Translations under genes and position numbers: made by a program
In this document: positions 44,999 through 56,095 of the stretch, piece by piece
How positions within the stretch are numbered: the stretch's first letter is position 1
Layout of the letters: every line of letters begins with the position of its first letter
Assembly: GCA_029255685.2 (NCBI GenBank)
Contig: CM055312.2
Coordinates: forward strand, 5,480,649 to 5,544,648
Reading direction: 5' to 3'
DNA: 64,000 nt
Origin: Silene conica
Lineage: Eukaryota > Streptophyta > Magnoliopsida > Caryophyllales > Caryophyllaceae
Notes under the pieces: model-generated
Databases searched by the model: none
What the model saw: the letters and a program-made list of their open reading frames with translations, nothing else
Told to the model about the DNA's origin: nothing

Positions 44999-46772
44999 AG
45001 TCCTTAAGAAGAACTCTAGGAGATTGGATAGAAGAAACTACGAGCGGACACAGAAGAAACTACGCGAGGACACAAAAGGAAATGTTTCTTATGTCATTAA
45101 GTTCTAGAGAGGACAAAGGGAACCGCGTGTGTTAATGGAAGGAAATCGTTTCCGTGATGTTAATGTTTCAGTCTTTATAAGATAATAGAGGAGAAATCGT
45201 CTCCCGTTCTCATGATAATAAAAGTTCTTTCCGTGGGAAGGAATATGAAAATGAAATGTTCATAAGTGAGTTGAGAAGATGTTTGAAGTAATATGAAAAT
45301 GAAATGTTCATAATGAGTTGAGAAGATGTTTGAAGTACTTACCTAAACACTATGAAGATAGTGGGAGTTATTAAACTATAAAGATAGTGATACGAAATTC
45401 AGTGGGCGAAAAGTTATTAACAAAATTGAACCTACCATTGAGAGAGAATGATGATTCTTTAAATGTAAAGAATATGAGGTTTCAATTCTATATGAATGTA
45501 TGTTAAGAACATCATAGGATGATGGGCAATCATAAGTGAGTTTATTATATGATAAACGTCACCGATTGATTTACAAGGTTGGGATAATTGTTCATATTGA
45601 TGAAAATTGAATCCAAGATATGAAAATGTTAATTCATATAACCGTAAGAAAAATGCCAAAAGTTGAAGCAAAACCTTATTTCGATATGAGTTCTCGAGGA
45701 GAACTAGTGGATCGAATCTAGGTAAACTACAATATGATTCTAGTACAGTGTGACTATGTTCATAAGAATGACATGTCACGAGTTTTAAGAAAACAGTGAG
45801 AGCTTCCTTAAGGTAAGGAGACTCGAGTCGAGTATAAGGACTTGAAATGTACTTGAATAAGATCATATTATACGAGATAATATGAGTCAAAAGGAAACTG
45901 AAATTTGTAGGTTAAAAGATGTGAATATATGGTATATTCACATAGTAAACGATTAATACAAATTGATGTATGAGCATCAAAGATTGTTAATGTGGAGCAG
46001 TAATATCGTATTGACTGTTCGCACTTAATTATCACTCTTATCGTTTGAGTTATTATTAACTCACAATTTTATATACTTTGTGAAATCCAAATGGGTTGTA
46101 AGAGACAATTTTGAACCCCATAAGTGAACTGGATTAACTTAGTATAGCCCATAGTCGCTTGAATGAGGTGACGTCTCGAAGCGACTAGAGTGTGAGGCGA
46201 TTGATGGCAAGTTCAAATGTCATAGAGTTATAAAAGATGACTAGTCGATCATATAGGCAGACTGTGTATCACTCTGTCGGGCATTAAGTGACCGCTTCTA
46301 CAGTTCTGGAAATTTTATAATTAGCCTAGTCGTGGCGAGAGCTACTATATTATTCACATAAGTTGATTCTTAGACTTGAGACTGTTCGCCAAAGGTGACA
46401 CAACCTCAGATTGACTTTGATTTTTGCTCTACGATCAACCGTTAAAGGGGGTCAAATAGGCTTTTTTTGGGTCATGATGGACTGTGTTGGTCAAAGGGAA
46501 CAGTAGGATAGGAATTGTCCAGTCCCTCGTCGGGGTTGTTTTAAATCTCAGGGCCACTCGAGGTGAAGTTTAACTGAAAATGCGTGGCCACGCTCGGAAG
46601 GTATCTATGGTAGATAATTCTGGTCAAAGCAGTTAAATCTCCAGATCGAGAAAACCGCTCAAGATATGATCAAATGCAAGTACGACCTGGAAGACACCTT
46701 GTATTGAGTGGGAGATGACGTAATAGGACAAGAGAATTGGTGACGCACACTTGTCGAGGACAAGTGGGAGGC
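44999..46772 (+). other. Copia post-gag region and PPT
   Basis: Non-coding internal sequence of the gag-only copia. 46080-46772 matches the post-pol region of the degraded copia (1198-1955). PPT CAAGTGGGAGGC at 46761-46772. The 143-codon minus-strand frame at 45459-45890 has no recognisable domain and I take it as chance. A near-duplicate of about 45 bp ('ggaagtatatgaaaatgaaatgttcat...gagttgagaagatgtttgaagta') stands at 45240-45340. Confidence 0.6.
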
Positions 46773-47995
46773 TGTTGGAAATGTGTCCTCAATAATAGTG
46801 CGCTCACGACAGTGATAAAAATCATTGTCATAAATCTTATGAAAAGAATATGCAAGGGATGATCCGATATTTGATATAGTCAACTGACCAACATTAATCG
46901 GTAATGATTGGCTGACTAGAGTTTAACATTACTGTCGTATGACGGTGGTGGTCAGTTGATCCCTTTAGGTCACACCTTTAGGACTAACCCCTTAAACATA
47001 TATATTGATCAATTGTATAGGATACGAATTGATCGATATTCTTAAAACCATATGTCGAGAAATCAGAGGTTGAATCTTAAAGTAAGATTTATATTTGAAA
47101 TTGAAATGTGTCGATTGTCAAATATTAATCGATATTTTAGAAATATCAAAATTAGAATATGAATGGTTCATGGTTATAACAAACGTTGTAAATATATTGT
47201 ATTGACGATTATTATGATAACCATATGTTGGGATATTAATTACGAATTACTAAAATAATTTGTTAAATATGATTTAATTAATTTAGAAATATTATTTATA
47301 TGATAAATATATATTTTAAATTAATACAATTAATCATGTCACTTAAGATGTTACATATTAGCAAATTGTACAAACTATAAATTGTAAAATGGAAGGGTCC
47401 ATTTTACGTTTTAGTGTGCCGGTTTGTGTTAGGTGTTTTAAGGGTTTTAAAGTGTTAAAATTATACCCTAAAAACCTAATGATTATGACTTAACACTTAG
47501 CATTATGGGTTAGACAATTGGCTCCAACCCTTCCCTAGGCTGAGACTTACACAGCACCCCAACCCCATGCATCCCTCCATCTATATATGTGATCATTTCA
47601 CATGTCATATTATTCTAACCCTAATGCAAATTTTATAGAGTAAGAAAATTACAAAAACCTCTCAAATATTATTTAGATAATATTTTCTAGTATACTAATA
47701 ATAGTATTAGTTTACGGTTTTAAGAAACCTAACTCCGTCTCCTAGCTCGGGTTCGGTTTTTGGTCCGTTTAAGGGTAGGTCTTGGTGTTTTCGTAAAGGA
47801 GGCAAGCTTACTTGGTTGCTCCTTGGAGGATCGTCCTAGCACTCTTTTGGACCGTGTGTAAGAATCCGATTATTAATATTTCCGCATTTCCTTTGCATGC
47901 ATATATAAGATCATAAATAATTAAAGAGTTAATTTAATAAATTTTTAGTAGGACTAATTATTTAAACTTGTTAGTAAGACTACCGTTTCCCTTCA
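46773..47995 (+). repeat. 3' LTR of the gag-only copia
   Basis: 1223 bp, TGTTGGAAATGTGTCCTC to cccTTCA, followed by TGCTC. Pairs with 36693-37910. Confidence 0.9.
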
Positions 47996-48007
47996 TGCTC
48001 CTCCTTG

Positions 48008-48213
48008 AATTTTCCTCTCCCCAAAACTTCAACCCAGAAACCTACATTTCCGACCTTCGTACCTTCGTTCTGTTCCAAACCCTATGTTCTCAGCTCCAAT
48101 TTCACCTCTCTTCGCTACACCACGTTCTCGTCGATCTTATTAATCGCGATTATTCCTATTTCATCAACCTTAGTACTAAATTAGTTGATGTTGATTATGA
48201 TGTTGCTCGTATG
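48008..48213 (+). pseudogene. COG2: Captured fragment of COG2 (conserved oligomeric Golgi complex subunit 2)
   Basis: The frame reads SSPQNFNPETYISDLRTFV, then FQTLCSQLQFHLSSLHHVLV and DLINRDYSYFINLSTKLVDVD. This follows the N-terminal signature of plant COG2 as I recall it (F.SPNFD.E.YIS.LRTFVPFDTLR..L..HL..L..ELVDLINRDYADFVNLSTKLVD.D..V.RM). COG2 is a Golgi tethering-complex subunit. Only about 70 codons near the N-terminus are present, with substitutions at conserved places; a short duplication ('caaccttagtactaaa') follows. It lies in the Pack-MULE, next to the copia 3' LTR. Confidence 0.75.
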
Positions 48214-48469
48214 TTGATCATCTTGTTGCTCGTCAACCTTAGTACTAAACATGTTAGAGATTACAACGACAAATCGTTTTTGTCGTCTTGATTTCATATT
48301 TATGTAGTAAAGGCGCGTTGCTTGATTGAATATAGAGAGAGAAAAATATAGAGAACTGAATATAGAGAGAAAAATAAAAATAGGGGAGATGAAATAAAAG
48401 GATAGAATGATCATTTTCGTCCATGAAAGAGTAAAATTTGTCCATGAATGAGCATCACCCTAAATTTTT

Positions 48470-49478
48470 GAATTAAAGGTATTATTGTTTTTAACTTTTT
48501 TTTTATTAACACTATTTAATTTTATTTATTAACAATTGGCTTCTACATATAATATAATATAATATATATGTTAATAATAATGGTATTTATATATCCATTC
48601 TTTTATTGTTTTTTTTTAAATCGATATATAGATGTTATTTTAAGGTTTATTTTGTACTGTTATGTTTATGATTTGATTTCGCAAAATATTTAGAGTCTTA
48701 CACTGTTATTGGTTGTTATATTAATATTATGTTATTTTTATTGTTTTTGACTTTAGTATTGTCGCTTTTGTTCCATTGCAAAAATGCACGCGTATATTTA
48801 ACGGGAATAATTTTAAGAATATCAATATAATATATCGATATATTGTGTATTGTAATTATTTATTGTAACTATTTAACTTTACTCAATTTTGTTTTTTAAT
48901 TTAGTATTGTCGCTTTTTTCGATTGCAAAAATGAACCGGTATATTTAATGGGTATACTTTTAAGAACATCGATATAATATATCGATATATAGTGTATTGT
49001 AATTAATTATTGTAATTATTTAACTTTACTCAATTTTTTTCGATTGCAAAAATCCACGAGTCTTAATTATTATATTGTTTATTGTAATTATTTATTGAAT
49101 ATAAATTGTTATGTAATAGTTTTAGTAGGACGTTATTCGAAATTATTATATTTTATTTATTGAGTATATAAGCTTAAAGTTAATGTAATATAAATGACCT
49201 AAAACTGTATTATTTTATATATTATTATATAATATTTAATTTCATATTATATAAACTTTATTTGTGTATCCGTTATTTAATGTTTACGAAAGTATATCAC
49301 AAATGTTACGTAATATTTCTAAAACTATGGTCAGACATGCACTATCGAATATTTGATAGTCATCGCGCAGGAAATTCATCAAAGAAATTGAGGGTCCCAC
49401 CTGATAGAATTAAAAAAAAACATGTGTTGATGACGTGGCTCAACCGGGGCTTCCTAAATATTTTTGTAATTGTATAGA
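48470..49478. repeat. AT-rich DNA with a diverged tandem duplication
   Basis: No gene. A block of about 150 bp is repeated at 48755-48900 and 48900-49050 ('agtattgtcgctttt', 'gattgcaaaaatg', 'atatcgatata', 'aatta.ttattgtaa'). On the minus strand 49478 reads TCTATACAATTACAAAAATA after an A, a Helitron start like those at 6123 and 6501; it shares 'ccacgtcatcaac' and 'ggtgggaccc' with them. Confidence 0.45.
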
Positions 49479-49481
49479 TAT

Positions 49482-50380
49482 GATTGATTATTGATTCGTA
49501 GTTTTACATTGATATGTGACGATGTATTTATAATATATCGTCAAACGCAAGAATGATCAACCATAAAGATAGATGGGCCTAGTATAGCCCCAATCTCCTA
49601 ATACCCTCCCGCAATCGTAAATGCAGTACGTAATACGAACTTTACGATTGGAGAAATACAAAAGGAAAAAAGACATATTCAATATAAAAAAAGAAAAAAA
49701 ATATCTTCATCTTCTTCGATCTCCACAAAATTTCTCCGTCTTGAAAGGTAGTTAAGAAACGATTATTAAGACTCGTTAAGAATTTCTCGAACAAGAATGT
49801 TAAGTTTTTCGAACTTGTCGACTATCAAATAATTTGTTAGGAACTCTAATCGAACATAAACAAATTTCAACAAAACGGAAAATTATCCGTCAATTCAAGA
49901 TCTGGAGAACCTTAATTTTTCGGACTCCAAAAAAAAATACCACCTCAAAAGACGTTGAATAATTTTAATCAAATTTCGAAGAAAAGTATTTTTTTTAGTT
50001 CATGAAGCACGATAGAATTTGCAAGAATAACAGATCTTCCTTGGTGAACACTTCATGACGTGAATGACCATGGAGGAAAAGGGCAATTGAAAGTAATTTT
50101 TTTTTTTAAATTCCCACCGGTGGGTGTAAATTTCCGGCCACCCACCGGTAAGAAAGCGGAACCAGGTTTTAACCGGGTTTTAAGAGTCCTCAAGAAAGAG
50201 GCTCTGATAACATGTTATGAATATAGAATAGAGATTGAATAATAAGAGAGAATTGATTATTGATTCGTAGTCTTACATTGATATGTGGCGATATATTTAT
50301 AATACATCGTCAAACCCTAGAATGATAAACCCTAAAGATAGATGGGCCTAGTATAAGCCCAATATTCTAATACCATGATA
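49482..50380 (-). mobile_element. TRIM-2, minus-strand copy
   Basis: Direct repeats at about 49482-49607 (truncated) and 50213-50375 share 'tgattattgattcgtag', 'ttacattgatatgtg', 'tttataatacatcgtcaa' and 'aaagatagatgggcctagtat'. On the minus strand the right-hand LTR ends AACA and is followed by TGTTATCAGAGCC (50200-50212), a primer site. A purine tract (GCGGGAGGG, near 49608-49616) precedes the other LTR. The internal 590 bp match 59864-60488 in opposite orientation, including ACCGGTGG motifs. No coding capacity. Confidence 0.7.
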
Positions 50381-50665
50381 AGATTATAGAGGGAAAATAA
50401 CACAAGAGGAGAGCATATTAGTGATTGGTGGTCTTACATTGATGTGTGACGATGTATTTATAATACATCGTCACATACTACAGGGCCCGGATTTTTTGGG
50501 GCGCAATAAAGTTAAATTAAGAATATATATCAATTAGTGACACTAGTAATCATGAAATGTAAAATGATTTAGTGGTTTAACTTGTAATTTTTTGGGCTTT
50601 CTATATGCATGCATCCCAGGTTCGATTCTCCATAAATACACTTTTTCATTTTTTTTCCTCCAAAA
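50381..50665. other. Further TRIM-2 LTR fragment and unassigned DNA
   Basis: 'gattggtggtcttacattgatgtgtgacgatgtatttataatacatcgtcac' (50440-50475) is another partial TRIM-2 LTR. The rest, up to the element B insertion, has no recognised content. Confidence 0.45.
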
Positions 50666-50670
50666 TTACT

Positions 50671-53600
50671 TGTAACAGCCCGTATTTTCGTAGGATATAT
50701 TTTTAAGGTTTTTAATTATTTTAAGTAGTAAAGTAATATTTTAAATAAACTATTGAGGAGTATTTTATAAATAATAAGATCCGTCTTAAGAACCTTGAGT
50801 CCTTAAGACGAATATAACTTGGCAACATAAGTTCATCTTAAAAACCCGTTTGTGTTTTCTAACCCGTTTTCATTTAAGCGGAAAGGACAACTTATAAACT
50901 CCTAAAACTTCCTTATGTCGACATAATTGTCCTTCCTTCATCTTCTTAAAACCTCCTTAATCCTCATCTTCTTTTGGTTAATTCTTCATCATTCGTTCAT
51001 CAAATCAAGGTAAAAGTTACATATTCGGAATCCTTGCGAGATTTATGATCTTTCTATCACTTTCATTTTCAATTTCGTGAAACTTCATTTCGGGGCTGTT
51101 TTTCCCTAATCACGAAATTACCCTTTAATCCGTGTTTTTGTGCTTGAAGGTGGAGCTAATAACAACCCAGATGAAGAGCTTGTGATCCTTGAAGAGTAAA
51201 CCGGAGCATTCGCGGAGTAAAGGTGACGATAATGAGAAAACTCGACCTTTGTCTTAGAATAAGTCGACATGTGTTTTTCATGAACGTAGCATGTATATGT
51301 GTGGGTGGGTTCGTATTGTGAATGGGTTTAGTGAAAATCATGTTGTTGAAGGTTGTGCTGCTGCGTAGTGTCTCTGTTAATATGAGGTTGGCAAGTCTAA
51401 TGGTCTGATGTTTTCTACTGTTGTACATTCCGCCAATTACGATTCCTTCTCTCTGATTTCCTTAACCATTACACATCTGATATTTAGCTGCTACATTTAG
51501 TTAAGTTTATCACATTTGAAGGTTGCTATCACTGCTCATTTAATTGCCATAGCTACTATTAATCTTAACCAATGTTCTAAAATTAGAAGGGATTAAGTTT
51601 GCTGGTAACTGCTGTTGTACAAAGTATACATGGGGCTGTAATCCTACTGATAATAGGCTACACTACTTACTTCTGTCTTACGCTGCTACTATATTGCTGA
51701 CGATGCTACTCTTTTACTCTGTCTCTGCTAGTCTGTCATTTACTTCCTACCTGCATACTATTACCTGCGTGCTACCATTCATTGCAACCATCAGACCTCT
51801 AATGTTGCTGTACCGCTACTGTGCTTTATTGGTTGCTGCTGATTACGTTAGTAGTGTAAGGCTGATATTGTAGATGCATTGCTACTACCACTGCTAACTG
51901 CTATTGCTTATAAGTGTCACGCAATTCAAGTAGGAATATTCTAATCATGGTTTCTGGATTTGGTTATATGAATTGTTGGTGATTGGTACTTACGTGATTT
52001 CTATTCCTTTTTAGTATTATTTTAGTATTATATTATTATTTTATTATTATTTTATGTACGTGCTTGTTAGCCTGCTTGAATTAATTAGTTTACGTGCGTG
52101 CTTGCTAGCTTGTTTACGTTTAAATATAATACGTTAGAAATCGTTATGAATTAGTAATGGGTTACGGTCTTAATAGAAGCTTGTCGAAATAATTTAATTA
52201 GTTAGTCGATTTTCCCGTATAAAATATAAGTAATATAATATGAAGTTTAATTTAAATCGTGTTTATTTCCTTTATCGGTTGAACCGATTAATTAGAACGT
52301 AATCAAATATTTAGTGAAATATATTTGAGCTAAGTAAGGTTTAGTAAAGTAGTTAGTGACTTGTCTAAAATTAGTTAATTCTTAAGTGTTCGTTCATAAG
52401 TCTTATCGGACTAAGATTTTTGATATATAGCAGTTGTTTAGAAATAACTTAATCGAAATTGGCTTTTCTCTTATACTTGTATGTTTGATTGAGGTCCCCG
52501 GAGGATGGGCGACACTATATTGGGTTCGGGAATAGAGTGAGGATAGAGACCCCCCGGTCGGGCAACCGAAAGGGAAACCGGCTCTCCCTCGACTTAGTTT
52601 CCGGGGTCAATTAAGTGTTGGTTTGAGTATACGTCGTTGCATAGCTAGTCATGAATTGAGTAAGTTCAGTATTGAAGTTGTAGGACTATGATTTGGTTTA
52701 GGTCATAGTTTTGGTGTGAAATGTTGTTGTAGAATTGTGATTTGGATTAGGTCACAGTTTGGTATGCCTTGTATTGTGGTGGAACTGTAATTTGGATTAG
52801 GTTACAGTTTTGCTTGCCTTTGTATTTTGAGGTATATTGTTGTAGGACTGTGATTTGGATTAGGTCACAGTTTTGTGTTGCCTTTGTATTATGGGGTATG
52901 TTTGGTGGAATTGTAATTTGGATTAGGTTACAGTTCTGCTTGCCTTTGTATTTTGAGGTGTATTGTATTGAGGCTGTGATTGGGATTAGGTCACAGTCTT
53001 TGCTTGCCTTTGTATTTTGAGGTATATTGTATTGGGGCTGTGATTGGGATTAGGTCACAGTCTTTGCTTGCCTTTGTATTTTGAGGTATATTGTATTGGG
53101 GCTGTGATTGGGATTAGGTCACAGTCTTTGCTTGCCTTTGTATTTTGAGGTGTATTGTTGTAGGTCTGTGATTTGGATTAGGTCACAGTTCTGCGTGCCT
53201 TTGTATTTTGAGGTGTATTGTTGTAGGTCTGTGATTTGGATTAGGTCACAGTTCTGCTTGCCTTTGTATTTTGAGGTGTACTGTTGTGGGATCTGTGATT
53301 TGGATTAGGTCACAGTTTTCGTTTGCCTTTTTATTCTGAGGTGTATTTATGCATGTGGATTATAATTGCTGAGGCTATGTATTTATGCCGTGGTTGTATA
53401 ACGGAATATTCATATGAGTTTTCTCTTGTAATGTGTAATTGTATCCTTCCATGCCTAGGATTGGGGTCATGGTTTGATATTGCTGAATATGGTATATACT
53501 TGCCTGGGATGGGGTATAGTGTTATATACTTGCTGTTTTATATCTGCTTGCCTAGAGTTGGTACAATGTCAGATATGTTTGTTGATAGTGATGAGTATAT

Positions 53601-54225
53601 TACTTGATTATAGTGTTGTTCATCCAAGGCATTGGATGACTCCTTCATTGGTTTCGTAAATGGTTTGGACTGAAAGACCCCCCGGCCGGGCAACCGGAAG
53701 GGAAACCGGCTCTCCTTCCAAATAGTTTCCGAAGTTGGTTGAGAGCCTTTGCATTGTATTCGCATGATGATAGGAGATTGAGATGTTGAGATAAATGCTT
53801 CACATGATTGTTTATGTTGGAGTATGATACTTGTAATTTCATGTTCTGTGTTGTACGACATTAGGTGGCTATGAGAACTCTAGTCACTCCCCACTGACTG
53901 TGGCGCACATGTTGTATGTGTGTAGGTACTTGATGCTGTTCTTCAGGGGGTTACGTTGAGGCTAGCGAGCGATGATCCTTCATCGATGATTTTACCCATT
54001 CGTTAGCTAGACCTTAGCTTTAAGTTTTCCGTATTTTTGTGCCTGTAGGGATATGCTATCCCGGGCTGCTTTTGTATAGTACTTATATACTTATCTGTGT
54101 TTTTTCTTCCGCATGTTTAGTTGTTAAAACACCTCGCATGTTTATTTATGTTAAAAAGTTTTAATTCCGCTGCATTTTTAGTACTTTTGTATGTTTATAT
54201 TTCCGCTTTCGCGAGGGGTTTTACA
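50671..54225 (+). repeat. 5' LTR of element B
   Basis: Modules in order: TGTAACAGCCC start; 'gtcttaagaaccttgagtcc'; 'aaggtgacgataatgagaaa' (shared with element A); a 1.2-kb AT/CT-rich stretch unique to B; bracket (52546-52590); hairpin array (52683-53319); bracket (53674-53719); 'gcctgtagggatatgctatc'; and the 'ccgctttcgcgaggggtttta' end. It lacks the G/C-rich palindromes of element A. Confidence 0.92.
52683..53319 (+). repeat. Tandem hairpin array in the 5' LTR of element B
   Basis: About eleven units of roughly 50-65 bp centre on CTGTGATTTGGATTAGGTCACAG. The stem varies by paired changes around the constant loop TTGGATTAGG: CTGTGA/TCACAG in most units, CTGTAA/TTACAG (52785, 52910), CTATGA/TCATAG (52686). 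The linker is 'tgcttgcctttgtattttgaggtgtattgt'. The loop and stem differ entirely from those in element A, while the place between the bracket motifs is the same. Confidence 0.85.
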
Positions 54226-54239
54226 GTTGGTATCAGAGC
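54226..54239 (+). promoter_or_regulatory. Primer binding site of element B
   Basis: GTTGGTATCAGAGC directly follows the 5' LTR and matches the complement of the initiator tRNA-Met 3' end. The next bases 'attattgctcccgacgcactcat' are shared with element A. Confidence 0.9.
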
Positions 54240-54391
54240 ATTATTGCTCCCGACGCACTCATGTAATCCCCAAACTTAACTTGACCTATAACATCAAATA
54301 ATGAATGAGAGATTTGGGTAGACTTAAGAACAAGTGGTAGACTGTTTGTACTTGCTAATTGTTAAGGTAACACTGTTTTCTCTTTTGAAGG

Positions 54392-55525
54392 ATGGTGAGA
54401 ACCACGGCTGCTGATAACATTATGCTGCAAGCAATCCATCACTTGCTTGAGACTCAGAGACAGCAAGCAGGGAATGTTACACCTCCTCCACCGCCAGGCA
54501 ACGAGGCTAATCGTCCTGGTAGCTTCTCTTGGATAGCTTTGCAGATGTCTCGTAGCCATGTGAAGACTTATGGTGGTGAGGTTGATCCGGTAGCTCTTAC
54601 CGAGTGGTTCAGGGAGATGGAAAAGAGCTTTACCCTGTATTTGGTGGGTAGAGAGGATAGAGTGCGGCTAGCCACTCACTTTCTGACCCTTGAGGCCGAT
54701 AGGTGGTGGGCATTGACTGGACCTACTTTCACTCTTGATCCTTTGTTCGATTGGGAGGCTTTTAAGGATAAGCTCGAGACGAGGTTTTATCCTAAGGAAC
54801 TCAGATCACAGCGACTCAAAGAATTCATGGATTTCAAGCAAGGAGACATGACAGTGCAGGAGTTCACGGACAAGTTTAATCAGTTGGCTCACTTTGCTTC
54901 TCGGTTCGTAAGGGATGAGTCCGAGAGAGTCTACTTCTACGAAGGAAAGTTAGGTGCCCGCATCGAGAGTATGATTCGCAGAGATTCTACTTCTTTCGTG
55001 GAGGTGTATGATGATGCTATTTGGGATGAGAATTCAATTAAGGCCATAGATGCTGAGGCTAGAGCTTCTTCTGCTCTCAGTTCCCCTCAGTCTCGCTCTC
55101 TTGGGAAGAGACCCCTTGATCCTTCACCTGATTCTCCAGAAGTTCAACATGAAAAGTTCTAGAAGATTGGTTCCTCCAAGACCATGGATCCCCGCCCTGC
55201 ACCTGATCCTTCCTTGAAGTGTTTCAAGTGTCACAAGGCCCTTCATCCTGGTGTTAACTGTAACGGTGATCCCTACTTGTGCTACACCTGCAAGAAGCCT
55301 GGGCATCGCTTCTACGAGTGTCCGGAGAAGAAGACCGTTGTTGGGAGGACTGTCACTGCTGCTGGTGCTGTTCGAAAGCCGAAGACCAAGGGTACTGTGT
55401 ACGTGATGAGCAGAGCTGCTGCAGAGACTTGCCCTCAGTTGATCACTGGTATGTCTTCATCATTGACTTTTCCCTTCTATCCTGTTCTAAGACCCCAAGG
55501 TCTTATCATTTGTTCTAAATCTTAA
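54392..55525 (+). pseudogene. Tekay Gag of element B (one nonsense codon, pol deleted)
   Basis: Starts MVRTTAADNIMLQAIHHLLE and follows element A's Gag closely ([42 protein letters not shown]). An in-frame TAG at 55160-55162, where element A has a Glu codon, is followed in the same frame by two zinc knuckles (CFKCHKALHPGVNC; CYTCKKPGHRFYEC) and TKGTVYVMSRAAAETCPQL. Similarity to element A ends near 55450, just before where the protease would begin; the last residues up to 55525 are unrelated. Start chosen from the shared MVR..AADN beginning. Confidence 0.88.
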
Positions 55526-56095
55526 TCTTCTCCGCGCACCGATTCTCTTTCGTGCACCTGTAAGTTCGCTAAGCTATCCTTCCTTTCGGTCAATTGCAAC
55601 TTGTAAGATTTCGCGACTTTGCTCCTTCTGAAGATTTTTGAAATAAAAGCTTGTTTTCGAAAGGATTTTGGTTAAAGGAAGTGGATAATCTTTCAACTTT
55701 GATAGGTTTTGGTGATAATTTTTCGGGAAACCTGGTTTTAAAGAGTTACTGACTTGCAATTTGATTAATCTCAACGTCGATTGTCATTTGAACTCGTTAT
55801 TGGAGACGTCTGATAACCTGAACTATGCTTACCGACACCAGATCGATCTAAATTTTAAATTTTATTTAATTTAATTTTTTGGGACTTGTCTCAGATTTGG
55901 AATGTCGGGCTCTTGAATGTACAACGAGAACCCCAACGTCCATTGACGAAGATTTGTGCCTTGAGAAAATCGTTCGAAATCTTTGAAAGAAACCTGAAAT
56001 TGTAAAACAAGCTAAGTGAAAACTTTGATCTGTTAACTTTGTCCTTGTTACTGCTTTCGAGTTTCGAGGACGAAACTTTTTGAAGTTGGGGTGAT
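55526..56095 (+). other. Element B internal 3' region with polypurine tract
   Basis: Non-coding; no protease, RT or integrase motif in any frame. It ends with TTTTTGAAGTTGGGGTGAT, the PPT shared with element A. Where element A has about 4 kb of pol, B has about 0.6 kb of unrelated sequence. Confidence 0.7.

Larger units (their letters stand above)
36693..47995 (+). mobile_element. Ty1/copia element with gag only (LARD-like), 11.3 kb
   Basis: LTRs 36693-37910 and 46773-47995 start TGTTGG and end CTTCA; flanks TGCTC at 36688-36692 and 47996-48000, a perfect 5-bp TSD. PBS follows the 5' LTR, a PPT (CAAGTGGGAGGC, 46761-46772) precedes the 3' LTR. There is a gag but no protease, integrase, RT or RNase H. 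LTRs differ by several substitutions and small indels, so it is older than the Tekay copies. A solo Tekay LTR is inserted at 42004-44993. Confidence 0.9.
36308..48460. mobile_element. Pack-MULE carrying a COG2 fragment, split by a copia element
   Basis: Left end GTAATTGCTCATTCATGTAC and inverted right end GGGTGATGCTCATTCATGG, flanked by TAAATTTTC (36299-36307) and TAAATTTTT (48461-48469), a 9-bp TSD with one mismatch. Removing the copia insertion leaves about 845 bp. The terminal regions match the MULE at 24085-24823. The right half carries a reading frame of host origin (see 48008-48213), which makes it a Pack-MULE. Confidence 0.75.

Noticed and set aside
45459-45890. 143-codon minus-strand frame in the copia internal region
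   Set aside because: No domain recognised, antisense to the element, A/T-driven residue content; treated as chance.
36200-49478. A single minus-strand Helitron from 49478 down to the CTAG at 36200
   Set aside because: The CTAG at 36200 has its hairpin on the left, so it ends a plus-strand Helitron; no minus-strand hairpin was found for the start at 49478.
52769-53308. Frames with repeated VIWIRLQFCLPLYFEVYCC in the LTR of element B
   Set aside because: Read-through of the hairpin array and linker; no start, context or codon pattern of a gene.
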